Part shown: one piece after another, positions 8,939 through 18,027 of the stretch | How positions within the stretch are numbered: position 1 is the stretch's first letter | Layout of the letters: every line of letters starts with the position of its first letter | DNA from: Gammaproteobacteria bacterium | Lineage (GTDB): Bacteria > Pseudomonadota > Gammaproteobacteria > Eutrophobiales > Eutrophobiaceae | NCBI GenBank assembly: GCA_021773215.1 | Contig: JAJFKM010000024.1 | Coordinates: 1-51,886, forward strand | DNA: 51,886 nucleotides | Direction of reading: 5' to 3' | Program-made: the position numbers and the translations under genes | Notes under the pieces: model-generated | What the model saw: only the letters and a program-made list of their open reading frames with translations | Told to the model about the DNA's origin: nothing | The model's database searches: none

Positions 8939-10704
8939 AATGCTTTTGCTACAACTTGATTAAGGACTTGAATTCGATCATTCACAGATGACAAATTAAA
9001 CTTGGTAGGAGAATTCTGAGCCAATTTAATTGCAACATTATAAAAATCCAATGCTGTGGCATATTGGCCCATTTTATCAAGGCTGACGGCAAGATTAAAA
9101 GCGTAGTCAGCGTTTATTGAATCAAGACTGTATGCGTCAAAGAATGCTTGTTGTGCTTCTGCCCATCTGTTTTGTTTCGCGTAAATATTTCCTAATGCAA
9201 AATAAAGATGGGGCACTTTGCCTTCTTTGTGTATGAGGTTTTTTATCATACTCTCATCTTTTACCGGATCAGAGTTTTTCGATAATGTAATTAAAGAACT
9301 TAAAACAAATGCATCATCAGAATTCAAATCAAGTAATTTTATATAATGGACATAGGCACTTTCCCTATCACCTCTATTAATTGCTATCGCAGCAAGCCCA
9401 AGATGAATATCACGGTTCTCTGGTGCATCCTGCAAAGCATTCCGATAGAGGTTTTCTGCAGAATCAATCTGCCCTGCCTGATAAGCTTTAAATGCTTCAC
9501 TGATCATTGCGTTTTGTTTTAACGGCGCAGTATTCTTACTAATCTTCAACATTTCTGCGCTAGAAGATTTAACTGCTTCATTGGGTTTATCTAGAATTGG
9601 TTCGCTTTGTGTGACTCGTGTCTCTTTCTTAGAAACTTCTACTGACGGTACTGCGGGAATTTCTGCTTCGACTATTGGCTCATTTACAACAGTAGTTTCA
9701 TCACTTATTTCAGGATCAATTTGGACATTATTTACAGTTACGTCTGCTATTTGATTATCTTCTTGAATAGCAATTGCAGGTTCTTGCTCCTGCTCAATAG
9801 GCAAGTCTTGATTAGACACGGTTTCACCCGAATCTACCGCCATAGACTCTTCAACTTTTTCACTAATAATTGTACCGCTGACAACCTCTGCTTTTTCAAA
9901 CTGCGACAATGCCGCACCTGGTACAGACAAAGACTCTATACCTCTTGCAACTATTGGTGATGGTAGCTTTCTGGCAACAGGGGTTATCGTGAAATAATAG
10001 AAAACCCCAAAAGATCCAAAAGCCAAAATGGCCAACACAAAAAATATGCCCCAACTTGTTTTGTTGCTTGTTTTGCTCCTGCCTGCTGAAAATACAGTTT
10101 GCGCTGCAACAGGAGTAGGTTGAAAATCTCCGCCACCTATATCTTTTATAAGTTGATCAGCAGGAACACCAGGAAGGGTTTCTTCATAGATTTCAGTATT
10201 TTCTTCGTCGTCTTCAAACAAAACACCATGAAACGTATCATCAAATGGTGCTGAAACATTTTCAGTACTTAAGCCCTCAATGATAGTTGTATCATTTAGG
10301 TCAATCGCTTGTTGCGTTTCTTCAAAAGCCGCCTGTGAAACAGCCCCTGAGGAGACGGTATTTTCCATCGTTAAATCTTCAGATATATTAATATCTTTGA
10401 TCGATAATTCGTCTGTTGTTTCTTTATTTTTTTGCTCAGGCTCTTCTGCTTCTTCAGGCTCAAATGCTTCAACCGTAGCTGTCTCTAGCGGTGAAATAGC
10501 TTGTTTATTTCCTTGAGCATCTAGTGGCTCAAGAGATAATTTCATCGTTTCTGTTAATCGATCTGCTTTTACATATTCCCCAGAATCATCTAACTCTGTT
10601 TCAGGATTGTCGTCACGAGTATTAGCATCGACCTGCTCAAGTCGCTTTGCTGCTTTCTTTTTTTCCTCTTCCGCCTTTTTCAAGGCGTCCATCAAAAGAC
10701 TCAC
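8935..10704 (-). CDS. mshN: MshN-like TPR protein with one membrane helix
   Basis: This is a 589-residue protein. The N-terminus MSLLMDALKKAEEEKKKAAK is a basic/acidic helix typical of MshN-like proteins. An acidic low-complexity region (about 35-200) follows, then one membrane helix at about 217-239 (WGIFFVLAILAFGSFGVF). A second disordered Glu/Val-rich region runs to about 400. Residues about 405-580 are helical TPR-type repeats (for example AYQAGQIDSAENLYRNALQ and PHLYFALGNIYAKQNRW). It probably acts as a periplasmic scaffold that helps secretin or pilus assembly. The gene overlaps mshL and mshE by four bases on each side. Confidence 0.85.
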   Translation of the reverse strand: MSLLMDALKKAEEEKKKAAKRLEQVDANTRDDNPETELDDSGEYVKADRLTETMKLSLEPLDAQGNKQAISPLETATVEAFEPEEAEEPEQKNKETTDELSIKDINISEDLTMENTVSSGAVSQAAFEETQQAIDLNDTTIIEGLSTENVSAPFDDTFHGVLFEDDEENTEIYEETLPGVPADQLIKDIGGGDFQPTPVAAQTVFSAGRSKTSNKTSWGIFFVLAILAFGSFGVFYYFTITPVARKLPSPIVARGIESLSVPGAALSQFEKAEVVSGTIISEKVEESMAVDSGETVSNQDLPIEQEQEPAIAIQEDNQIADVTVNNVQIDPEISDETTVVNEPIVEAEIPAVPSVEVSKKETRVTQSEPILDKPNEAVKSSSAEMLKISKNTAPLKQNAMISEAFKAYQAGQIDSAENLYRNALQDAPENRDIHLGLAAIAINRGDRESAYVHYIKLLDLNSDDAFVLSSLITLSKNSDPVKDESMIKNLIHKEGKVPHLYFALGNIYAKQNRWAEAQQAFFDAYSLDSINADYAFNLAVSLDKMGQYATALDFYNVAIKLAQNSPTKFNLSSVNDRIQVLNQVVAKAL

Positions 10705-12353
10705 AAGGCATCGTCTCCCTGAGCTGATGTACTACTTAACGGTTGATATCCTTTGGATAAATATTTTTTATATTCTTTTAGGTCTGTATCAACACTTGGG
10801 TTACCTATGATTATTGGTTTTATGAATATCACCAGTTCTGTCTTAGTGTATTCAGCGGCAGTCGTTTTAAATAGGTTGCCAAAAAACCCCGCATCCTTAA
10901 CGCCCGGAAGGCCTGCATCACTATCTTTAACTTGATCCTGCATTAACCCGCCAAGCACTCCAATTTGTCTATCCGTCATCCTTAAAACAGACTCCATCTC
11001 TCTAACTGCAATTTGTGGGACTTGATTGACTACTTGATTACCATTTGCATCAACAAAGTTAGCATTAGGATTAGGATCCGTTACTGTACCGTTTAATCTC
11101 GATATAGTCGGTCTAACGTTTAGCGTTATTGTGCCACTTGAATCTATTTGTGGCGTAACAGACATAACAATACCGACTGATACTGTTTGTGCTGTTGTAT
11201 CAATTGCGGTAACTGGAGCACCACCTGCGACATTTGAAGGAGTTAACTCTGCATCCACCTCAAAATAGACAATGTTTTCTACAACTTTCAATAACGCGGT
11301 TTGGTTATTTAAGACCATGATTTGTGGACTAGAGAGAATTTTAGTGTCCCCAAACTCATCTAACAAACTCACTGTTGCATTTACCCTCTCGTCTCTTCCA
11401 CCTGCCTCATCATCATTAGTGTTTATAATGAATGAACTGGCAGCACCAGTAACTGGGGCGCCTAGTAAAGTACTAGATAAAAGCTGAATACCTCCTGCAT
11501 TTATTAGGTCCCAGTCAATACCTGCTTGATATTTTTTACTCAACGTCACTTCAACTATAGTGGTTTGAATCATGACCTGTCGTTTTGCACTAACCATCAC
11601 TCGATCAATAAACGATTGTATTTGTTCATGCTGAGCTGCTGTCGCCCTCACAGAGATTAAACCTGTTTCAGGGTTTGGAATGACAGTATCAGTTACTGCT
11701 ATTTCACCACCCGATGCACTGCTGGACTCTTCACCCAATATTGCCGAAATATTTGAAACCAACCTGGACCAGAAATTATTATTTGATTCGGTTGACACAG
11801 CCATAGTTGAATCATTACCACCGCTAGAACTACTACTTGCATCACCACCACTGGTGGATGAAATTTGTGTTGAGATAGTACTAGTACTGTTCGCTTCCCG
11901 AGACAGGTTTACATAATCTACTTTGTAGGTACGCAAGAAAGGCGTGTCTTTAGAAATGATGAGATTATCACCATCGTACACATAACGCATATCAACTTGT
12001 CTTGCGATTCGTTTTAGAATCTGCGGCAAGGTTTGCTCAACCGCATTGATCGTAACGACACCGCCTATCTCCGGATGGATATCGACATTCACTTTGGCAT
12101 CGCGTGCCAATGCAAACAATAATTCCTTCACCGGTACTTCATTGACAACAACGGTATAACGTTCAACCGGTGCTGATGGTGTCGGCTCGGGCAGGACTGG
12201 AACCTGCTCAACTAAATCAGGGATACTTGAATTTATCGGCGGGGATTCTTCTGTACTGATATGCCCTGACGATGGCTCAAATGGGACAGGTTCTATCTCT
12301 GCACAGCCAAAAACTGTCATAAGCAGGATGAACAGGCTGATCTTTTTAATCAT
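10701..12353 (-). CDS. mshL: MshL, outer-membrane secretin lipoprotein
   Basis: This protein of about 550 residues forms the outer-membrane channel of the MSHA pilus. I chose the ATG at 12353, which gives a lipoprotein signal (MIKKISLFILLMTVFGC, lipobox Cys at 17), over a TTG 18 bases upstream. An STN-like domain (about 65-125, VPVKELLFALARDAKVNVDI) precedes a Ser/Gly/Asp-rich linker and the secretin core. The core includes RQVMIQTTIVEVTLSKKYQA, VLNNQTALLKVVENIVYFEV and the C-terminal VLGGLMQDQV...GLPGVKDAGFFGNLF signature. It follows mshM after an AT-rich 78-base gap, the longest in the operon, so an internal promoter is possible. It overlaps mshN by four bases. Confidence 0.93.
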   Translation of the reverse strand: MIKKISLFILLMTVFGCAEIEPVPFEPSSGHISTEESPPINSSIPDLVEQVPVLPEPTPSAPVERYTVVVNEVPVKELLFALARDAKVNVDIHPEIGGVVTINAVEQTLPQILKRIARQVDMRYVYDGDNLIISKDTPFLRTYKVDYVNLSREANSTSTISTQISSTSGGDASSSSSGGNDSTMAVSTESNNNFWSRLVSNISAILGEESSSASGGEIAVTDTVIPNPETGLISVRATAAQHEQIQSFIDRVMVSAKRQVMIQTTIVEVTLSKKYQAGIDWDLINAGGIQLLSSTLLGAPVTGAASSFIINTNDDEAGGRDERVNATVSLLDEFGDTKILSSPQIMVLNNQTALLKVVENIVYFEVDAELTPSNVAGGAPVTAIDTTAQTVSVGIVMSVTPQIDSSGTITLNVRPTISRLNGTVTDPNPNANFVDANGNQVVNQVPQIAVREMESVLRMTDRQIGVLGGLMQDQVKDSDAGLPGVKDAGFFGNLFKTTAAEYTKTELVIFIKPIIIGNPSVDTDLKEYKKYLSKGYQPLSSTSAQGDDAL

Positions 12354-12431
12354 TATAAATTTTGCCCCCAAAATAAATTTTCATAATTATATAAATAATT
12401 ACTTTATGAATCACTTGAAAGTACTTTGTTC

Positions 12432-13886
12432 TCATAACTTTTTATCATCTTTCAATGGTCGATAAATAATTGTACTACATAGTTTACAGGTTAGTTCGCC
12501 GGCAACTGTCCCATGATTAATCGCAGTCTCTGATGGCAGTATCGTTAATTGATTTAATAACGCCATCTCTTCATCGCCATGCCCACCCACAACTTTAATC
12601 AAATCACGTATTTCAAGCAGTTCTTCATCTCTCTTATTGGTATCCGTATTCTTTACAACCTCTTGTTTGAAATTCTCTGGATAAAAATAAGCCTCTTGTT
12701 CAATTCTCTGCCATGGTGCTATTTTCAATTCGGATGGATCGGGTCGTGCGATAAATACTTCAGGCTTTATATTGGAATTGGCAACATCAACGTTTGCGTT
12801 ATGGCTTGTGTCTTCTACCTCTATACCTGTAACAAATTGGCTATCTGTTTGCTCATGACTTTCACGAGCTTCTTTTACTAGCATTAATGATGAACTACCC
12901 GCCTTTAAATCCTCTGTATCCGCCACGTTTTCCCCAACACCTGCCTCTTCAGATGCTATTGGATCCTGTGCAAGTGATAATGAATGTTTAATACTCGGCA
13001 TGGCGACAACTATTACAGCAATCACTACAACTAATGCAGTAATCATTCCCCATTGAAAAACTGGAAAACGACGTTTAATGACAAACTCTGTCTCGCGCGC
13101 AGCAAGCTCTACATGCTTTTTAGTAACATTATTCGCATTAGCTGCATAACAGGCTAGCAGTGACTTATCGGCTAAGATATTTATTCTACGTAATAACCCA
13201 CCGGAATATTTGAATATCGTCTTAAACGCTTTTTCATTGAACAATTCTACGGAACGATAACCACAAGCACGTAATCGTGAATTAATATAATCCTTAACCT
13301 CGTTTGGCTTAAGTGGTGACAAATAAAAACTGTAGGTAATCCTTTCTTTCAGCTGCCTTATCTCTTGCTTCGAAATCATTACATCCAACTCAGGCTGACC
13401 AAAGATAACTATCTGTAAAAGTTTGTTTTGAGCCGTCTCAAGATTACTAAGGAGCCTTATCTCTTCAAGCGTCGCTATCGGCATGCTTTGCGCTTCTTCT
13501 ACAAAGACAACAATTTGTTTGTTCTCAGCATGTTGCTCAAGCAAGTAATTTTGCAATGAGTTCATTACCTTTAATCGAGAATCATCAGGCCGTACTTTTA
13601 AATGAAGCTCAAAAGCGATTGCATGCAATATGTTATCTGGCGACAAGCTCGGGTTTGCCAGATAGACAATTTCTATATTTTCCGGCAATTCCTTTTCCAA
13701 CATTCGGCATAGCGTCGTCTTACCACTACCTACTTCGCCGACTAACTTAACGATGCCTTCGCCACTAACAATGGCATAAATCAAAGCATCAAGAATAGCA
13801 CCACGATCGCCGCCCGGAAAAAATAAACTCGTATCAGGAGTTATCTTGAAGGGTGGTTGTTTTAGATTAAAATAATCGTAATACAT
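12432..13886 (-). CDS. mshM: MshM, ExeA/GspA-like AAA ATPase
   Basis: This is a 484-residue protein starting with MYYDYFNLKQPPFKITPD, the classic opening of ExeA/MshM proteins. Walker A (GEVGSGKTT) is at about 50-58, Walker B (IVVFVEEAQ) at about 125-133 and a sensor region RQLKERITYSFYLSPLK at about 177-193. One membrane helix (about 279-297) separates the cytoplasmic ATPase from a C-terminal tail expected in the periplasm. Such proteins help insert or assemble the secretin through peptidoglycan. The tail ends with a CKLC pair (467/470) close to the stop, which I do not recall as general in the family. The gene starts 16 bases after the response regulator ends. Confidence 0.9.
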   Translation of the reverse strand: MYYDYFNLKQPPFKITPDTSLFFPGGDRGAILDALIYAIVSGEGIVKLVGEVGSGKTTLCRMLEKELPENIEIVYLANPSLSPDNILHAIAFELHLKVRPDDSRLKVMNSLQNYLLEQHAENKQIVVFVEEAQSMPIATLEEIRLLSNLETAQNKLLQIVIFGQPELDVMISKQEIRQLKERITYSFYLSPLKPNEVKDYINSRLRACGYRSVELFNEKAFKTIFKYSGGLLRRINILADKSLLACYAANANNVTKKHVELAARETEFVIKRRFPVFQWGMITALVVVIAVIVVAMPSIKHSLSLAQDPIASEEAGVGENVADTEDLKAGSSSLMLVKEARESHEQTDSQFVTGIEVEDTSHNANVDVANSNIKPEVFIARPDPSELKIAPWQRIEQEAYFYPENFKQEVVKNTDTNKRDEELLEIRDLIKVVGGHGDEEMALLNQLTILPSETAINHGTVAGELTCKLCSTIIYRPLKDDKKL

Positions 13887-13902
13887 ATTATTTACCGTAC
13901 AC

Positions 13903-15312
13903 TCAGTCCGAATCTGCTTTTATGTTTAAACGCTGTAACCTGCTATATAGTGTAGTACGATTTATACCTAGCAAACGCGCCGCTTTACTCAAATTTCCAT
14001 TACATTTCGATAAAGCATGATTTATGTATTTTCGCTCCCACGTGGAAATCTTTTCATCCAGATGGAAATTTTTGTCATTTAACTCCTGTTCGACAAAACT
14101 ATCTCCATTACTAAAATCCATCGCAGTTTCATTAAAATCTGTTTCTAACTCTTCTTCTAAGTCCTTTGCAGAGACTTTTTTGCCCGGGTATTTTGCAGTC
14201 AGTCGTATTGCTATATTTCGTAATTCTCTGATATTTCCCGGAAAAGAGTAGCCTTCCAACAATGATTTTGCAGTTTCATCGAGCTCAAACGCCGAGTTTC
14301 CTGCCGCATACAATTTCCTAAAATATTCCATTAGATTTAGAACATCTTGGTCACGCTCCTGCAAAGCAGGGACATGTATCGTTAATACACAAAGTCGATG
14401 ATAAAGATCTTGTCGAAACCCACCCGATCTAACCTCTTCTTTTAAATCACGATTTGTTGCCGCTACTATTCTTGCCTTGGATACGCGCGATTTAGTCTCA
14501 CCAATACGATAAAACTCACCATTTTCCAGGACTCTTAATAACTTTGACTGTAGTGCTAGTGGTAATTCACCTATTTCATCCAGAAACAATGTGCCTTCAC
14601 CAGCATCTTCAAAAAAACCTGCTCGTTCACTAGCGGCGCCAGTAAAGGCACCTTTAGCATGTCCAAATAACTGAGCTTCAAGCAGTTCAGGGGTAAAGGC
14701 GGCACAATTGATTGTCATAAAAGGAGAATTTGTGCGACTGCTCGAATTATGCAGCTCTTCAGCAACCAACTCCTTGCCTGTCCCTGATTCACCCTCAACG
14801 AGGACCGGGAAAGGTGTATCTGCAAATTGGTTGATTAAATCGCGTAATGTTTTGAGCGCAGCGCTGTCACCCAAAAGTTTTGTATCGCTTATTGAAGATT
14901 CTTTCTCGGAAGACTCTGCTTGCAACATCATCATTTGATGTCCCAATCTGGCCTTTAGTAAAGACATGTCGCATGGTTTAGGAATAAAATCGACAGCACC
15001 CAAAGTCAATGCGTGATGAATGTTCACTTCCTCATCTTGACCTGATAGCACTAGAATTTTAAAACTATCATTCACGGCCATTAGCTCTTCAATAAGCTTA
15101 AATCCTTCCTCTGGTGAATGTGGTTTTGGCGGCAAACCTAGGTCAACAAGTGCAAGTGATGGCTTGACTGGCAAGTCTTGCAACAGAGCCTTAACATGTT
15201 GTCGAGACTCAGCGGTAATTAAATCAAAGTCTTTTTCCAGAACGATAGAAAGTGCATCGACGATGATAGAGTCATCATCGACAAATAATAATAAGGGCTT
15301 CTCCGCACTCAT
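13903..15312 (-). CDS. Sigma-54-dependent NtrC-family response regulator (PrsR-like)
   Basis: This protein of about 469 residues contains a receiver domain (VDDDS, phospho-acceptor Asp in ALVDLGLPP at about 57, Lys in PKP at about 112). A sigma-54 AAA+ domain follows, with Walker A GESGTGKE at about 174, the sigma-54 contact loop GAFTGA at about 221-226 and Walker B GTLFLDEIGE at about 240. A Fis-type helix-turn-helix (LSKAARLLGINRTTLYSRL) closes the protein. The receiver resembles the PEP-CTERM/exopolysaccharide-linked PrsR group. I used the ATG at 15312; a TTG at 15345, with AGGA nine bases upstream, is a real alternative. Placed directly before mshM, it probably controls the pilus operon. 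No partner histidine kinase is in the window. Confidence 0.9.
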   Translation of the reverse strand: MSAEKPLLLFVDDDSIIVDALSIVLEKDFDLITAESRQHVKALLQDLPVKPSLALVDLGLPPKPHSPEEGFKLIEELMAVNDSFKILVLSGQDEEVNIHHALTLGAVDFIPKPCDMSLLKARLGHQMMMLQAESSEKESSISDTKLLGDSAALKTLRDLINQFADTPFPVLVEGESGTGKELVAEELHNSSSRTNSPFMTINCAAFTPELLEAQLFGHAKGAFTGAASERAGFFEDAGEGTLFLDEIGELPLALQSKLLRVLENGEFYRIGETKSRVSKARIVAATNRDLKEEVRSGGFRQDLYHRLCVLTIHVPALQERDQDVLNLMEYFRKLYAAGNSAFELDETAKSLLEGYSFPGNIRELRNIAIRLTAKYPGKKVSAKDLEEELETDFNETAMDFSNGDSFVEQELNDKNFHLDEKISTWERKYINHALSKCNGNLSKAARLLGINRTTLYSRLQRLNIKADSD

Positions 15313-15465
15313 AAACGCATCTAATCTTTTAACATTGGCCGACAAAGCATTGATTCCTAAATACTTTCAGGAACAAACATACAGCCTTAGAGGCTCTACA
15401 GCAAGAAAAAATGAAGTGCTTATTAAGAAGAAATGCCTCGGTTTAATAAAGCAACCCGATCATAT

Positions 15466-16341
15466 CTAGCCTGTAGCGTCGTTAACTCTTTGATCTATAA
15501 CAAGATTTTCCCAAATAGCGACACTTGCTGCAGACTGATTCATGGTATAAAAATGCAGTCCCGGTGCGCCATTAGCAAGTAGTTGCTCACATAATTTGGT
15601 CGTTACTTCTATGCCAAATTTCTGAATCGAAAGACGATCATCACCAAACTCCTGTAAGCGCTTCAGAATCCAGCGCGGAATTTCGGCACCACAAGCTTCA
15701 GAAAAACGGCATAACTGTGTGCAGGTAACAATGGGCATAATGCCGGGAACAATAGGGATATCAATGCCCATTTTTTCACAACTATCGATAAAACGATAAT
15801 ACGCATCGGGGTTATAAAAATATTGGGTTATGGCAGCGTCGGCGCCTGCGTCGACTTTTCGCTTGAAATTCTCAAGATCTTTTTGCGCACTTGGTGCTTG
15901 TGGATGAAACTCAGGATAGGCGGCAACTTCAATATGAAAGTGATCACCTGTCTCACGGCGAATGAATTCGACCAATTCACTTGCATAGCGTAACGGCCCG
16001 CCTCCAATTGAACCAGATGGCAAGTCCCCGCGTAGAGCTACAACATTACGAATTCCACCTTCAATATAGGAATCCAGTATTGTTTTAATTTCCTCCACCG
16101 TACTACCAATACAGGAAACATGTGGGACGCCATCAATACCGGTCTTTTTATAGATATCCATGACCGTCTCGAACGTTCGTTCACGTGTACTGCCTCCTGC
16201 ACCAAAAGTTACCGAAAAGAAACTCGGTTTAAGCTGCGCCAGACGTTCCGTTGTTGTTTGCAACTTACCTACTGCCTCTAGTGTTTTTGGAGGAAAAAAC
16301 TCGAAACTAAATTTTGGTTTATATTGCTTTTGTGATTCCAT
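15466..16341 (-). CDS. metF: 5,10-methylenetetrahydrofolate reductase
   Basis: This 291-residue TIM-barrel flavoprotein reduces methylene-THF to methyl-THF, the methyl donor for methionine synthesis. It has FSFEFFPPKT near the N-terminus, SVTFGAGGSTRERT at about 42-55, NVVALRGDLPSG at about 98-110 and DAAITQYFYNPDAYYRFI at about 167-184, all classic MetF blocks. The length is normal. It lies 76 bases after ahcY on the same strand and is likely cotranscribed with it under the upstream SAH riboswitch, so methyl-THF supply and SAH removal would rise together. Confidence 0.96.
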   Translation of the reverse strand: MESQKQYKPKFSFEFFPPKTLEAVGKLQTTTERLAQLKPSFFSVTFGAGGSTRERTFETVMDIYKKTGIDGVPHVSCIGSTVEEIKTILDSYIEGGIRNVVALRGDLPSGSIGGGPLRYASELVEFIRRETGDHFHIEVAAYPEFHPQAPSAQKDLENFKRKVDAGADAAITQYFYNPDAYYRFIDSCEKMGIDIPIVPGIMPIVTCTQLCRFSEACGAEIPRWILKRLQEFGDDRLSIQKFGIEVTTKLCEQLLANGAPGLHFYTMNQSAASVAIWENLVIDQRVNDATG

Positions 16342-16378
16342 GTTTAAAAACCTATGAAATGTAAACGTTATTATCTAA

Positions 16379-16409
16379 TTTGGAGGCAAGCTTATAGCCC
16401 GCCTCCAAA
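16379..16409 (-). other. Stem-loop between ahcY and metF
   Basis: TTTGGAGGC at 16379-16387 and GCCTCCAAA at 16401-16409 make a perfect 9-bp stem with a 13-base loop. On the minus strand the 3' arm is followed by TTAGATAAT, not a T-run. It could be a weak attenuator, a processing site or an mRNA-stabilising hairpin within the ahcY–metF transcript rather than a full terminator. Confidence 0.55.
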
Positions 16410-16417
16410 GACCGAGT

Positions 16418-17833
16418 CTAATATCTATAACGATCTGGTTTGAAAGGACCATCCACCGTCACATTAATATATGCAGCTTGCTCTTCAGTAAGAGTTGTAA
16501 GCTTCGCACCAATTCTACCAAGATGTAAATGCGCTACTTTTTCGTCCAGATGTTTTGGAAGAACGTAAACGTCTTTTTCATAGTTCTCACCTTTGGTAAA
16601 CAACTCAATTTGAGCTAACACCTGGTTCGTGAATGAATTAGACATAACGAAACTTGGATGGCCTGTTGCGCAACCTAAGTTTACTAAACGTCCCTTAGCT
16701 AAAAGAATAATGCGTGAGCCATCAGGAAAGATAACGTGATCAACTTGTGGCTTGATTTCGTCCCACTCATATTTTTCAAGACTGGCAACATCAATTTCGT
16801 TGTCGAAGTGACCGATATTAGAAACGATCGCCTGATCTTTCATCTTTACCATATGATCATGTTGAATCACATTGAAGTTACCCGTTGTCGTAACAAAGAT
16901 ATCAACCTGGTCGCAAACATCATCCATTCTGACAACACGATAGCCTTCCATAGAAGCCTGAAGTGCACAAATCGGATCAACTTCAGTAACCCATACGGTA
17001 GCACCAAGACCACGTAAAGATTGCGCGCAACCTTTACCGACATCACCGTAACCCAGCACTAAGGCAACTTTACCAGCTACCATCACATCAGTTGCGCGTT
17101 TGATACCATCAACCAAAGATTCACGGCAACCATAAAGGTTATCAAATTTTGATTTAGTAACAGAGTCATTAACGTTAATCGCAGGAAAAGGTAAATCACC
17201 TTTTTCTTTCAATTGATATAGACGTTGTACACCAGTTGTAGTTTCTTCTGTGACACCTTGGATACATGCCAAGGTGCGAGAATAGAAATCTTTGTCTTCA
17301 GCAAGTTTCTTTTTCATCGCGTTAAACATGCAGATCTCTTCTTCCGAACCTGGATTATCCAGTACAGAAATATCTTTTTCTGCTTTGCTACCGAGTATCA
17401 ATAACATGGTGGCATCGCCACCATCATCAAGAATCATATTTGGTGAACCGCCATCATCCCATCTCATCATGCGATGGGTAAAATCCCAATACTCATCAAG
17501 AGTTTCACCCTTATGGGCAAATACAGGAATGTTCTGATCCGCAATCGCAGCAGCAGCATGGTCTTGTGTTGAGAAAATATTACATGATACCCAACGAACT
17601 TCCGCGCCTAGAGCGCGTAGCGTTTCGATAAGAACCGCAGTTTGGATAGTCATGTGTAATGAACCGGCAATACGCGCACCTTTCAAAGGTTGCTCGCTAC
17701 CGTATTCTTCACGAATAGACATTAAGCCGGGCATTTCAGTTTCAGCGATACGAATTTCTTTGTGGCCCCATCCTGCCAGAGAAATGTCCGCAATTTGGTA
17801 ATCGGGTGTAACAGAGTTAGCAGCTACGCTCAT
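16418..17833 (-). CDS. ahcY: S-adenosyl-L-homocysteine hydrolase
   Basis: This 471-residue NAD-dependent enzyme splits S-adenosylhomocysteine to adenosine and homocysteine, preventing product inhibition of methyltransferases. Visible motifs are [15 protein letters not shown], the [14 protein letters not shown] block, [12 protein letters not shown], the NAD-binding [10 protein letters not shown] and the C-terminal [10 protein letters not shown] with the conserved Lys-x-x-x-Tyr-x-Tyr. It has the longer bacterial form with an insert near DGGDATMLL. The ATG at 17833 follows an AGGAG at about 17840-17844. A longer in-frame start would run through the riboswitch and is rejected. It is downstream of metK and upstream of metF. 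Confidence 0.97.
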   Translation of the reverse strand: MSVAANSVTPDYQIADISLAGWGHKEIRIAETEMPGLMSIREEYGSEQPLKGARIAGSLHMTIQTAVLIETLRALGAEVRWVSCNIFSTQDHAAAAIADQNIPVFAHKGETLDEYWDFTHRMMRWDDGGSPNMILDDGGDATMLLILGSKAEKDISVLDNPGSEEEICMFNAMKKKLAEDKDFYSRTLACIQGVTEETTTGVQRLYQLKEKGDLPFPAINVNDSVTKSKFDNLYGCRESLVDGIKRATDVMVAGKVALVLGYGDVGKGCAQSLRGLGATVWVTEVDPICALQASMEGYRVVRMDDVCDQVDIFVTTTGNFNVIQHDHMVKMKDQAIVSNIGHFDNEIDVASLEKYEWDEIKPQVDHVIFPDGSRIILLAKGRLVNLGCATGHPSFVMSNSFTNQVLAQIELFTKGENYEKDVYVLPKHLDEKVAHLHLGRIGAKLTTLTEEQAAYINVTVDGPFKPDRYRY

Positions 17834-17858
17834 ATTGTTTCTCCTATAAAAACAATTA

Positions 17859-17931
17859 AGCGAGCGCCGTTGCAAATGTGCCGTGTTTGTCTGAGCCTAG
17901 CGGATTAGGAATCCGTCGCAACGCTCCTCAG
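17859..17931 (-). promoter_or_regulatory. SAH riboswitch upstream of ahcY
   Basis: On the minus strand the leader contains GAGGAGCGTTGC, then GCTAGGCTC, then GCAACGGCGCTCGC in the order and spacing of the S-adenosylhomocysteine riboswitch core. The first and last blocks pair (GAGCG with CGCTC, and GTTGC with GCAAC), and GAG...CTC forms the internal pairing. The element ends about 15 bases before the AGGAG ribosome-binding site of ahcY. SAH binding is expected to turn on ahcY, and metF if cotranscribed. Confidence 0.88.
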
Positions 17932-17941
17932 ATCTACGGTT

Positions 17942-17977
17942 GTAAAAATCGAAGCGGGAGTATAGTACTACCCGCTT
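17942..17977 (-). terminator. Terminator-like hairpin after metK
   Basis: AAGCGGG at 17952-17958 and CCCGCTT at 17971-17977 form a 7-bp stem. On the minus strand the 3' arm is followed by CGATTTTT. It lies about 50 bases past the metK stop and would end the metK transcript before the ahcY leader. Its loop holds the -10 box of a probable promoter. Confidence 0.65.
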
Positions 17978-17987
17978 ATAGATTCAA
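17959..17987 (-). promoter_or_regulatory. Probable sigma-70 promoter for ahcY–metF
   Basis: On the minus strand TTGAAT (17987-17982) and TATACT (17964-17959) are separated by exactly 17 bases. Transcription would start near 17952, about 20 bases before the riboswitch core. The -10 box sits in the loop of the metK terminator-like hairpin. Confidence 0.6.
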
Positions 17988-18027
17988 AGACCTTATCGTC
18001 AAAAAATGCTAATACTTTAATTATTGT

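Noticed and set aside
15313-15465. A sigma-54 promoter ahead of the response regulator
   Set aside because: I found no convincing GG-N10-GC element by eye in this gap, only a small AGCCT/AGGCT hairpin.
16418-17875. Longer ahcY starting at 17875
   Set aside because: The extra 14 residues would be encoded by the 3' part of the SAH riboswitch, and the ATG at 17833 has the ribosome-binding site and the family N-terminus.
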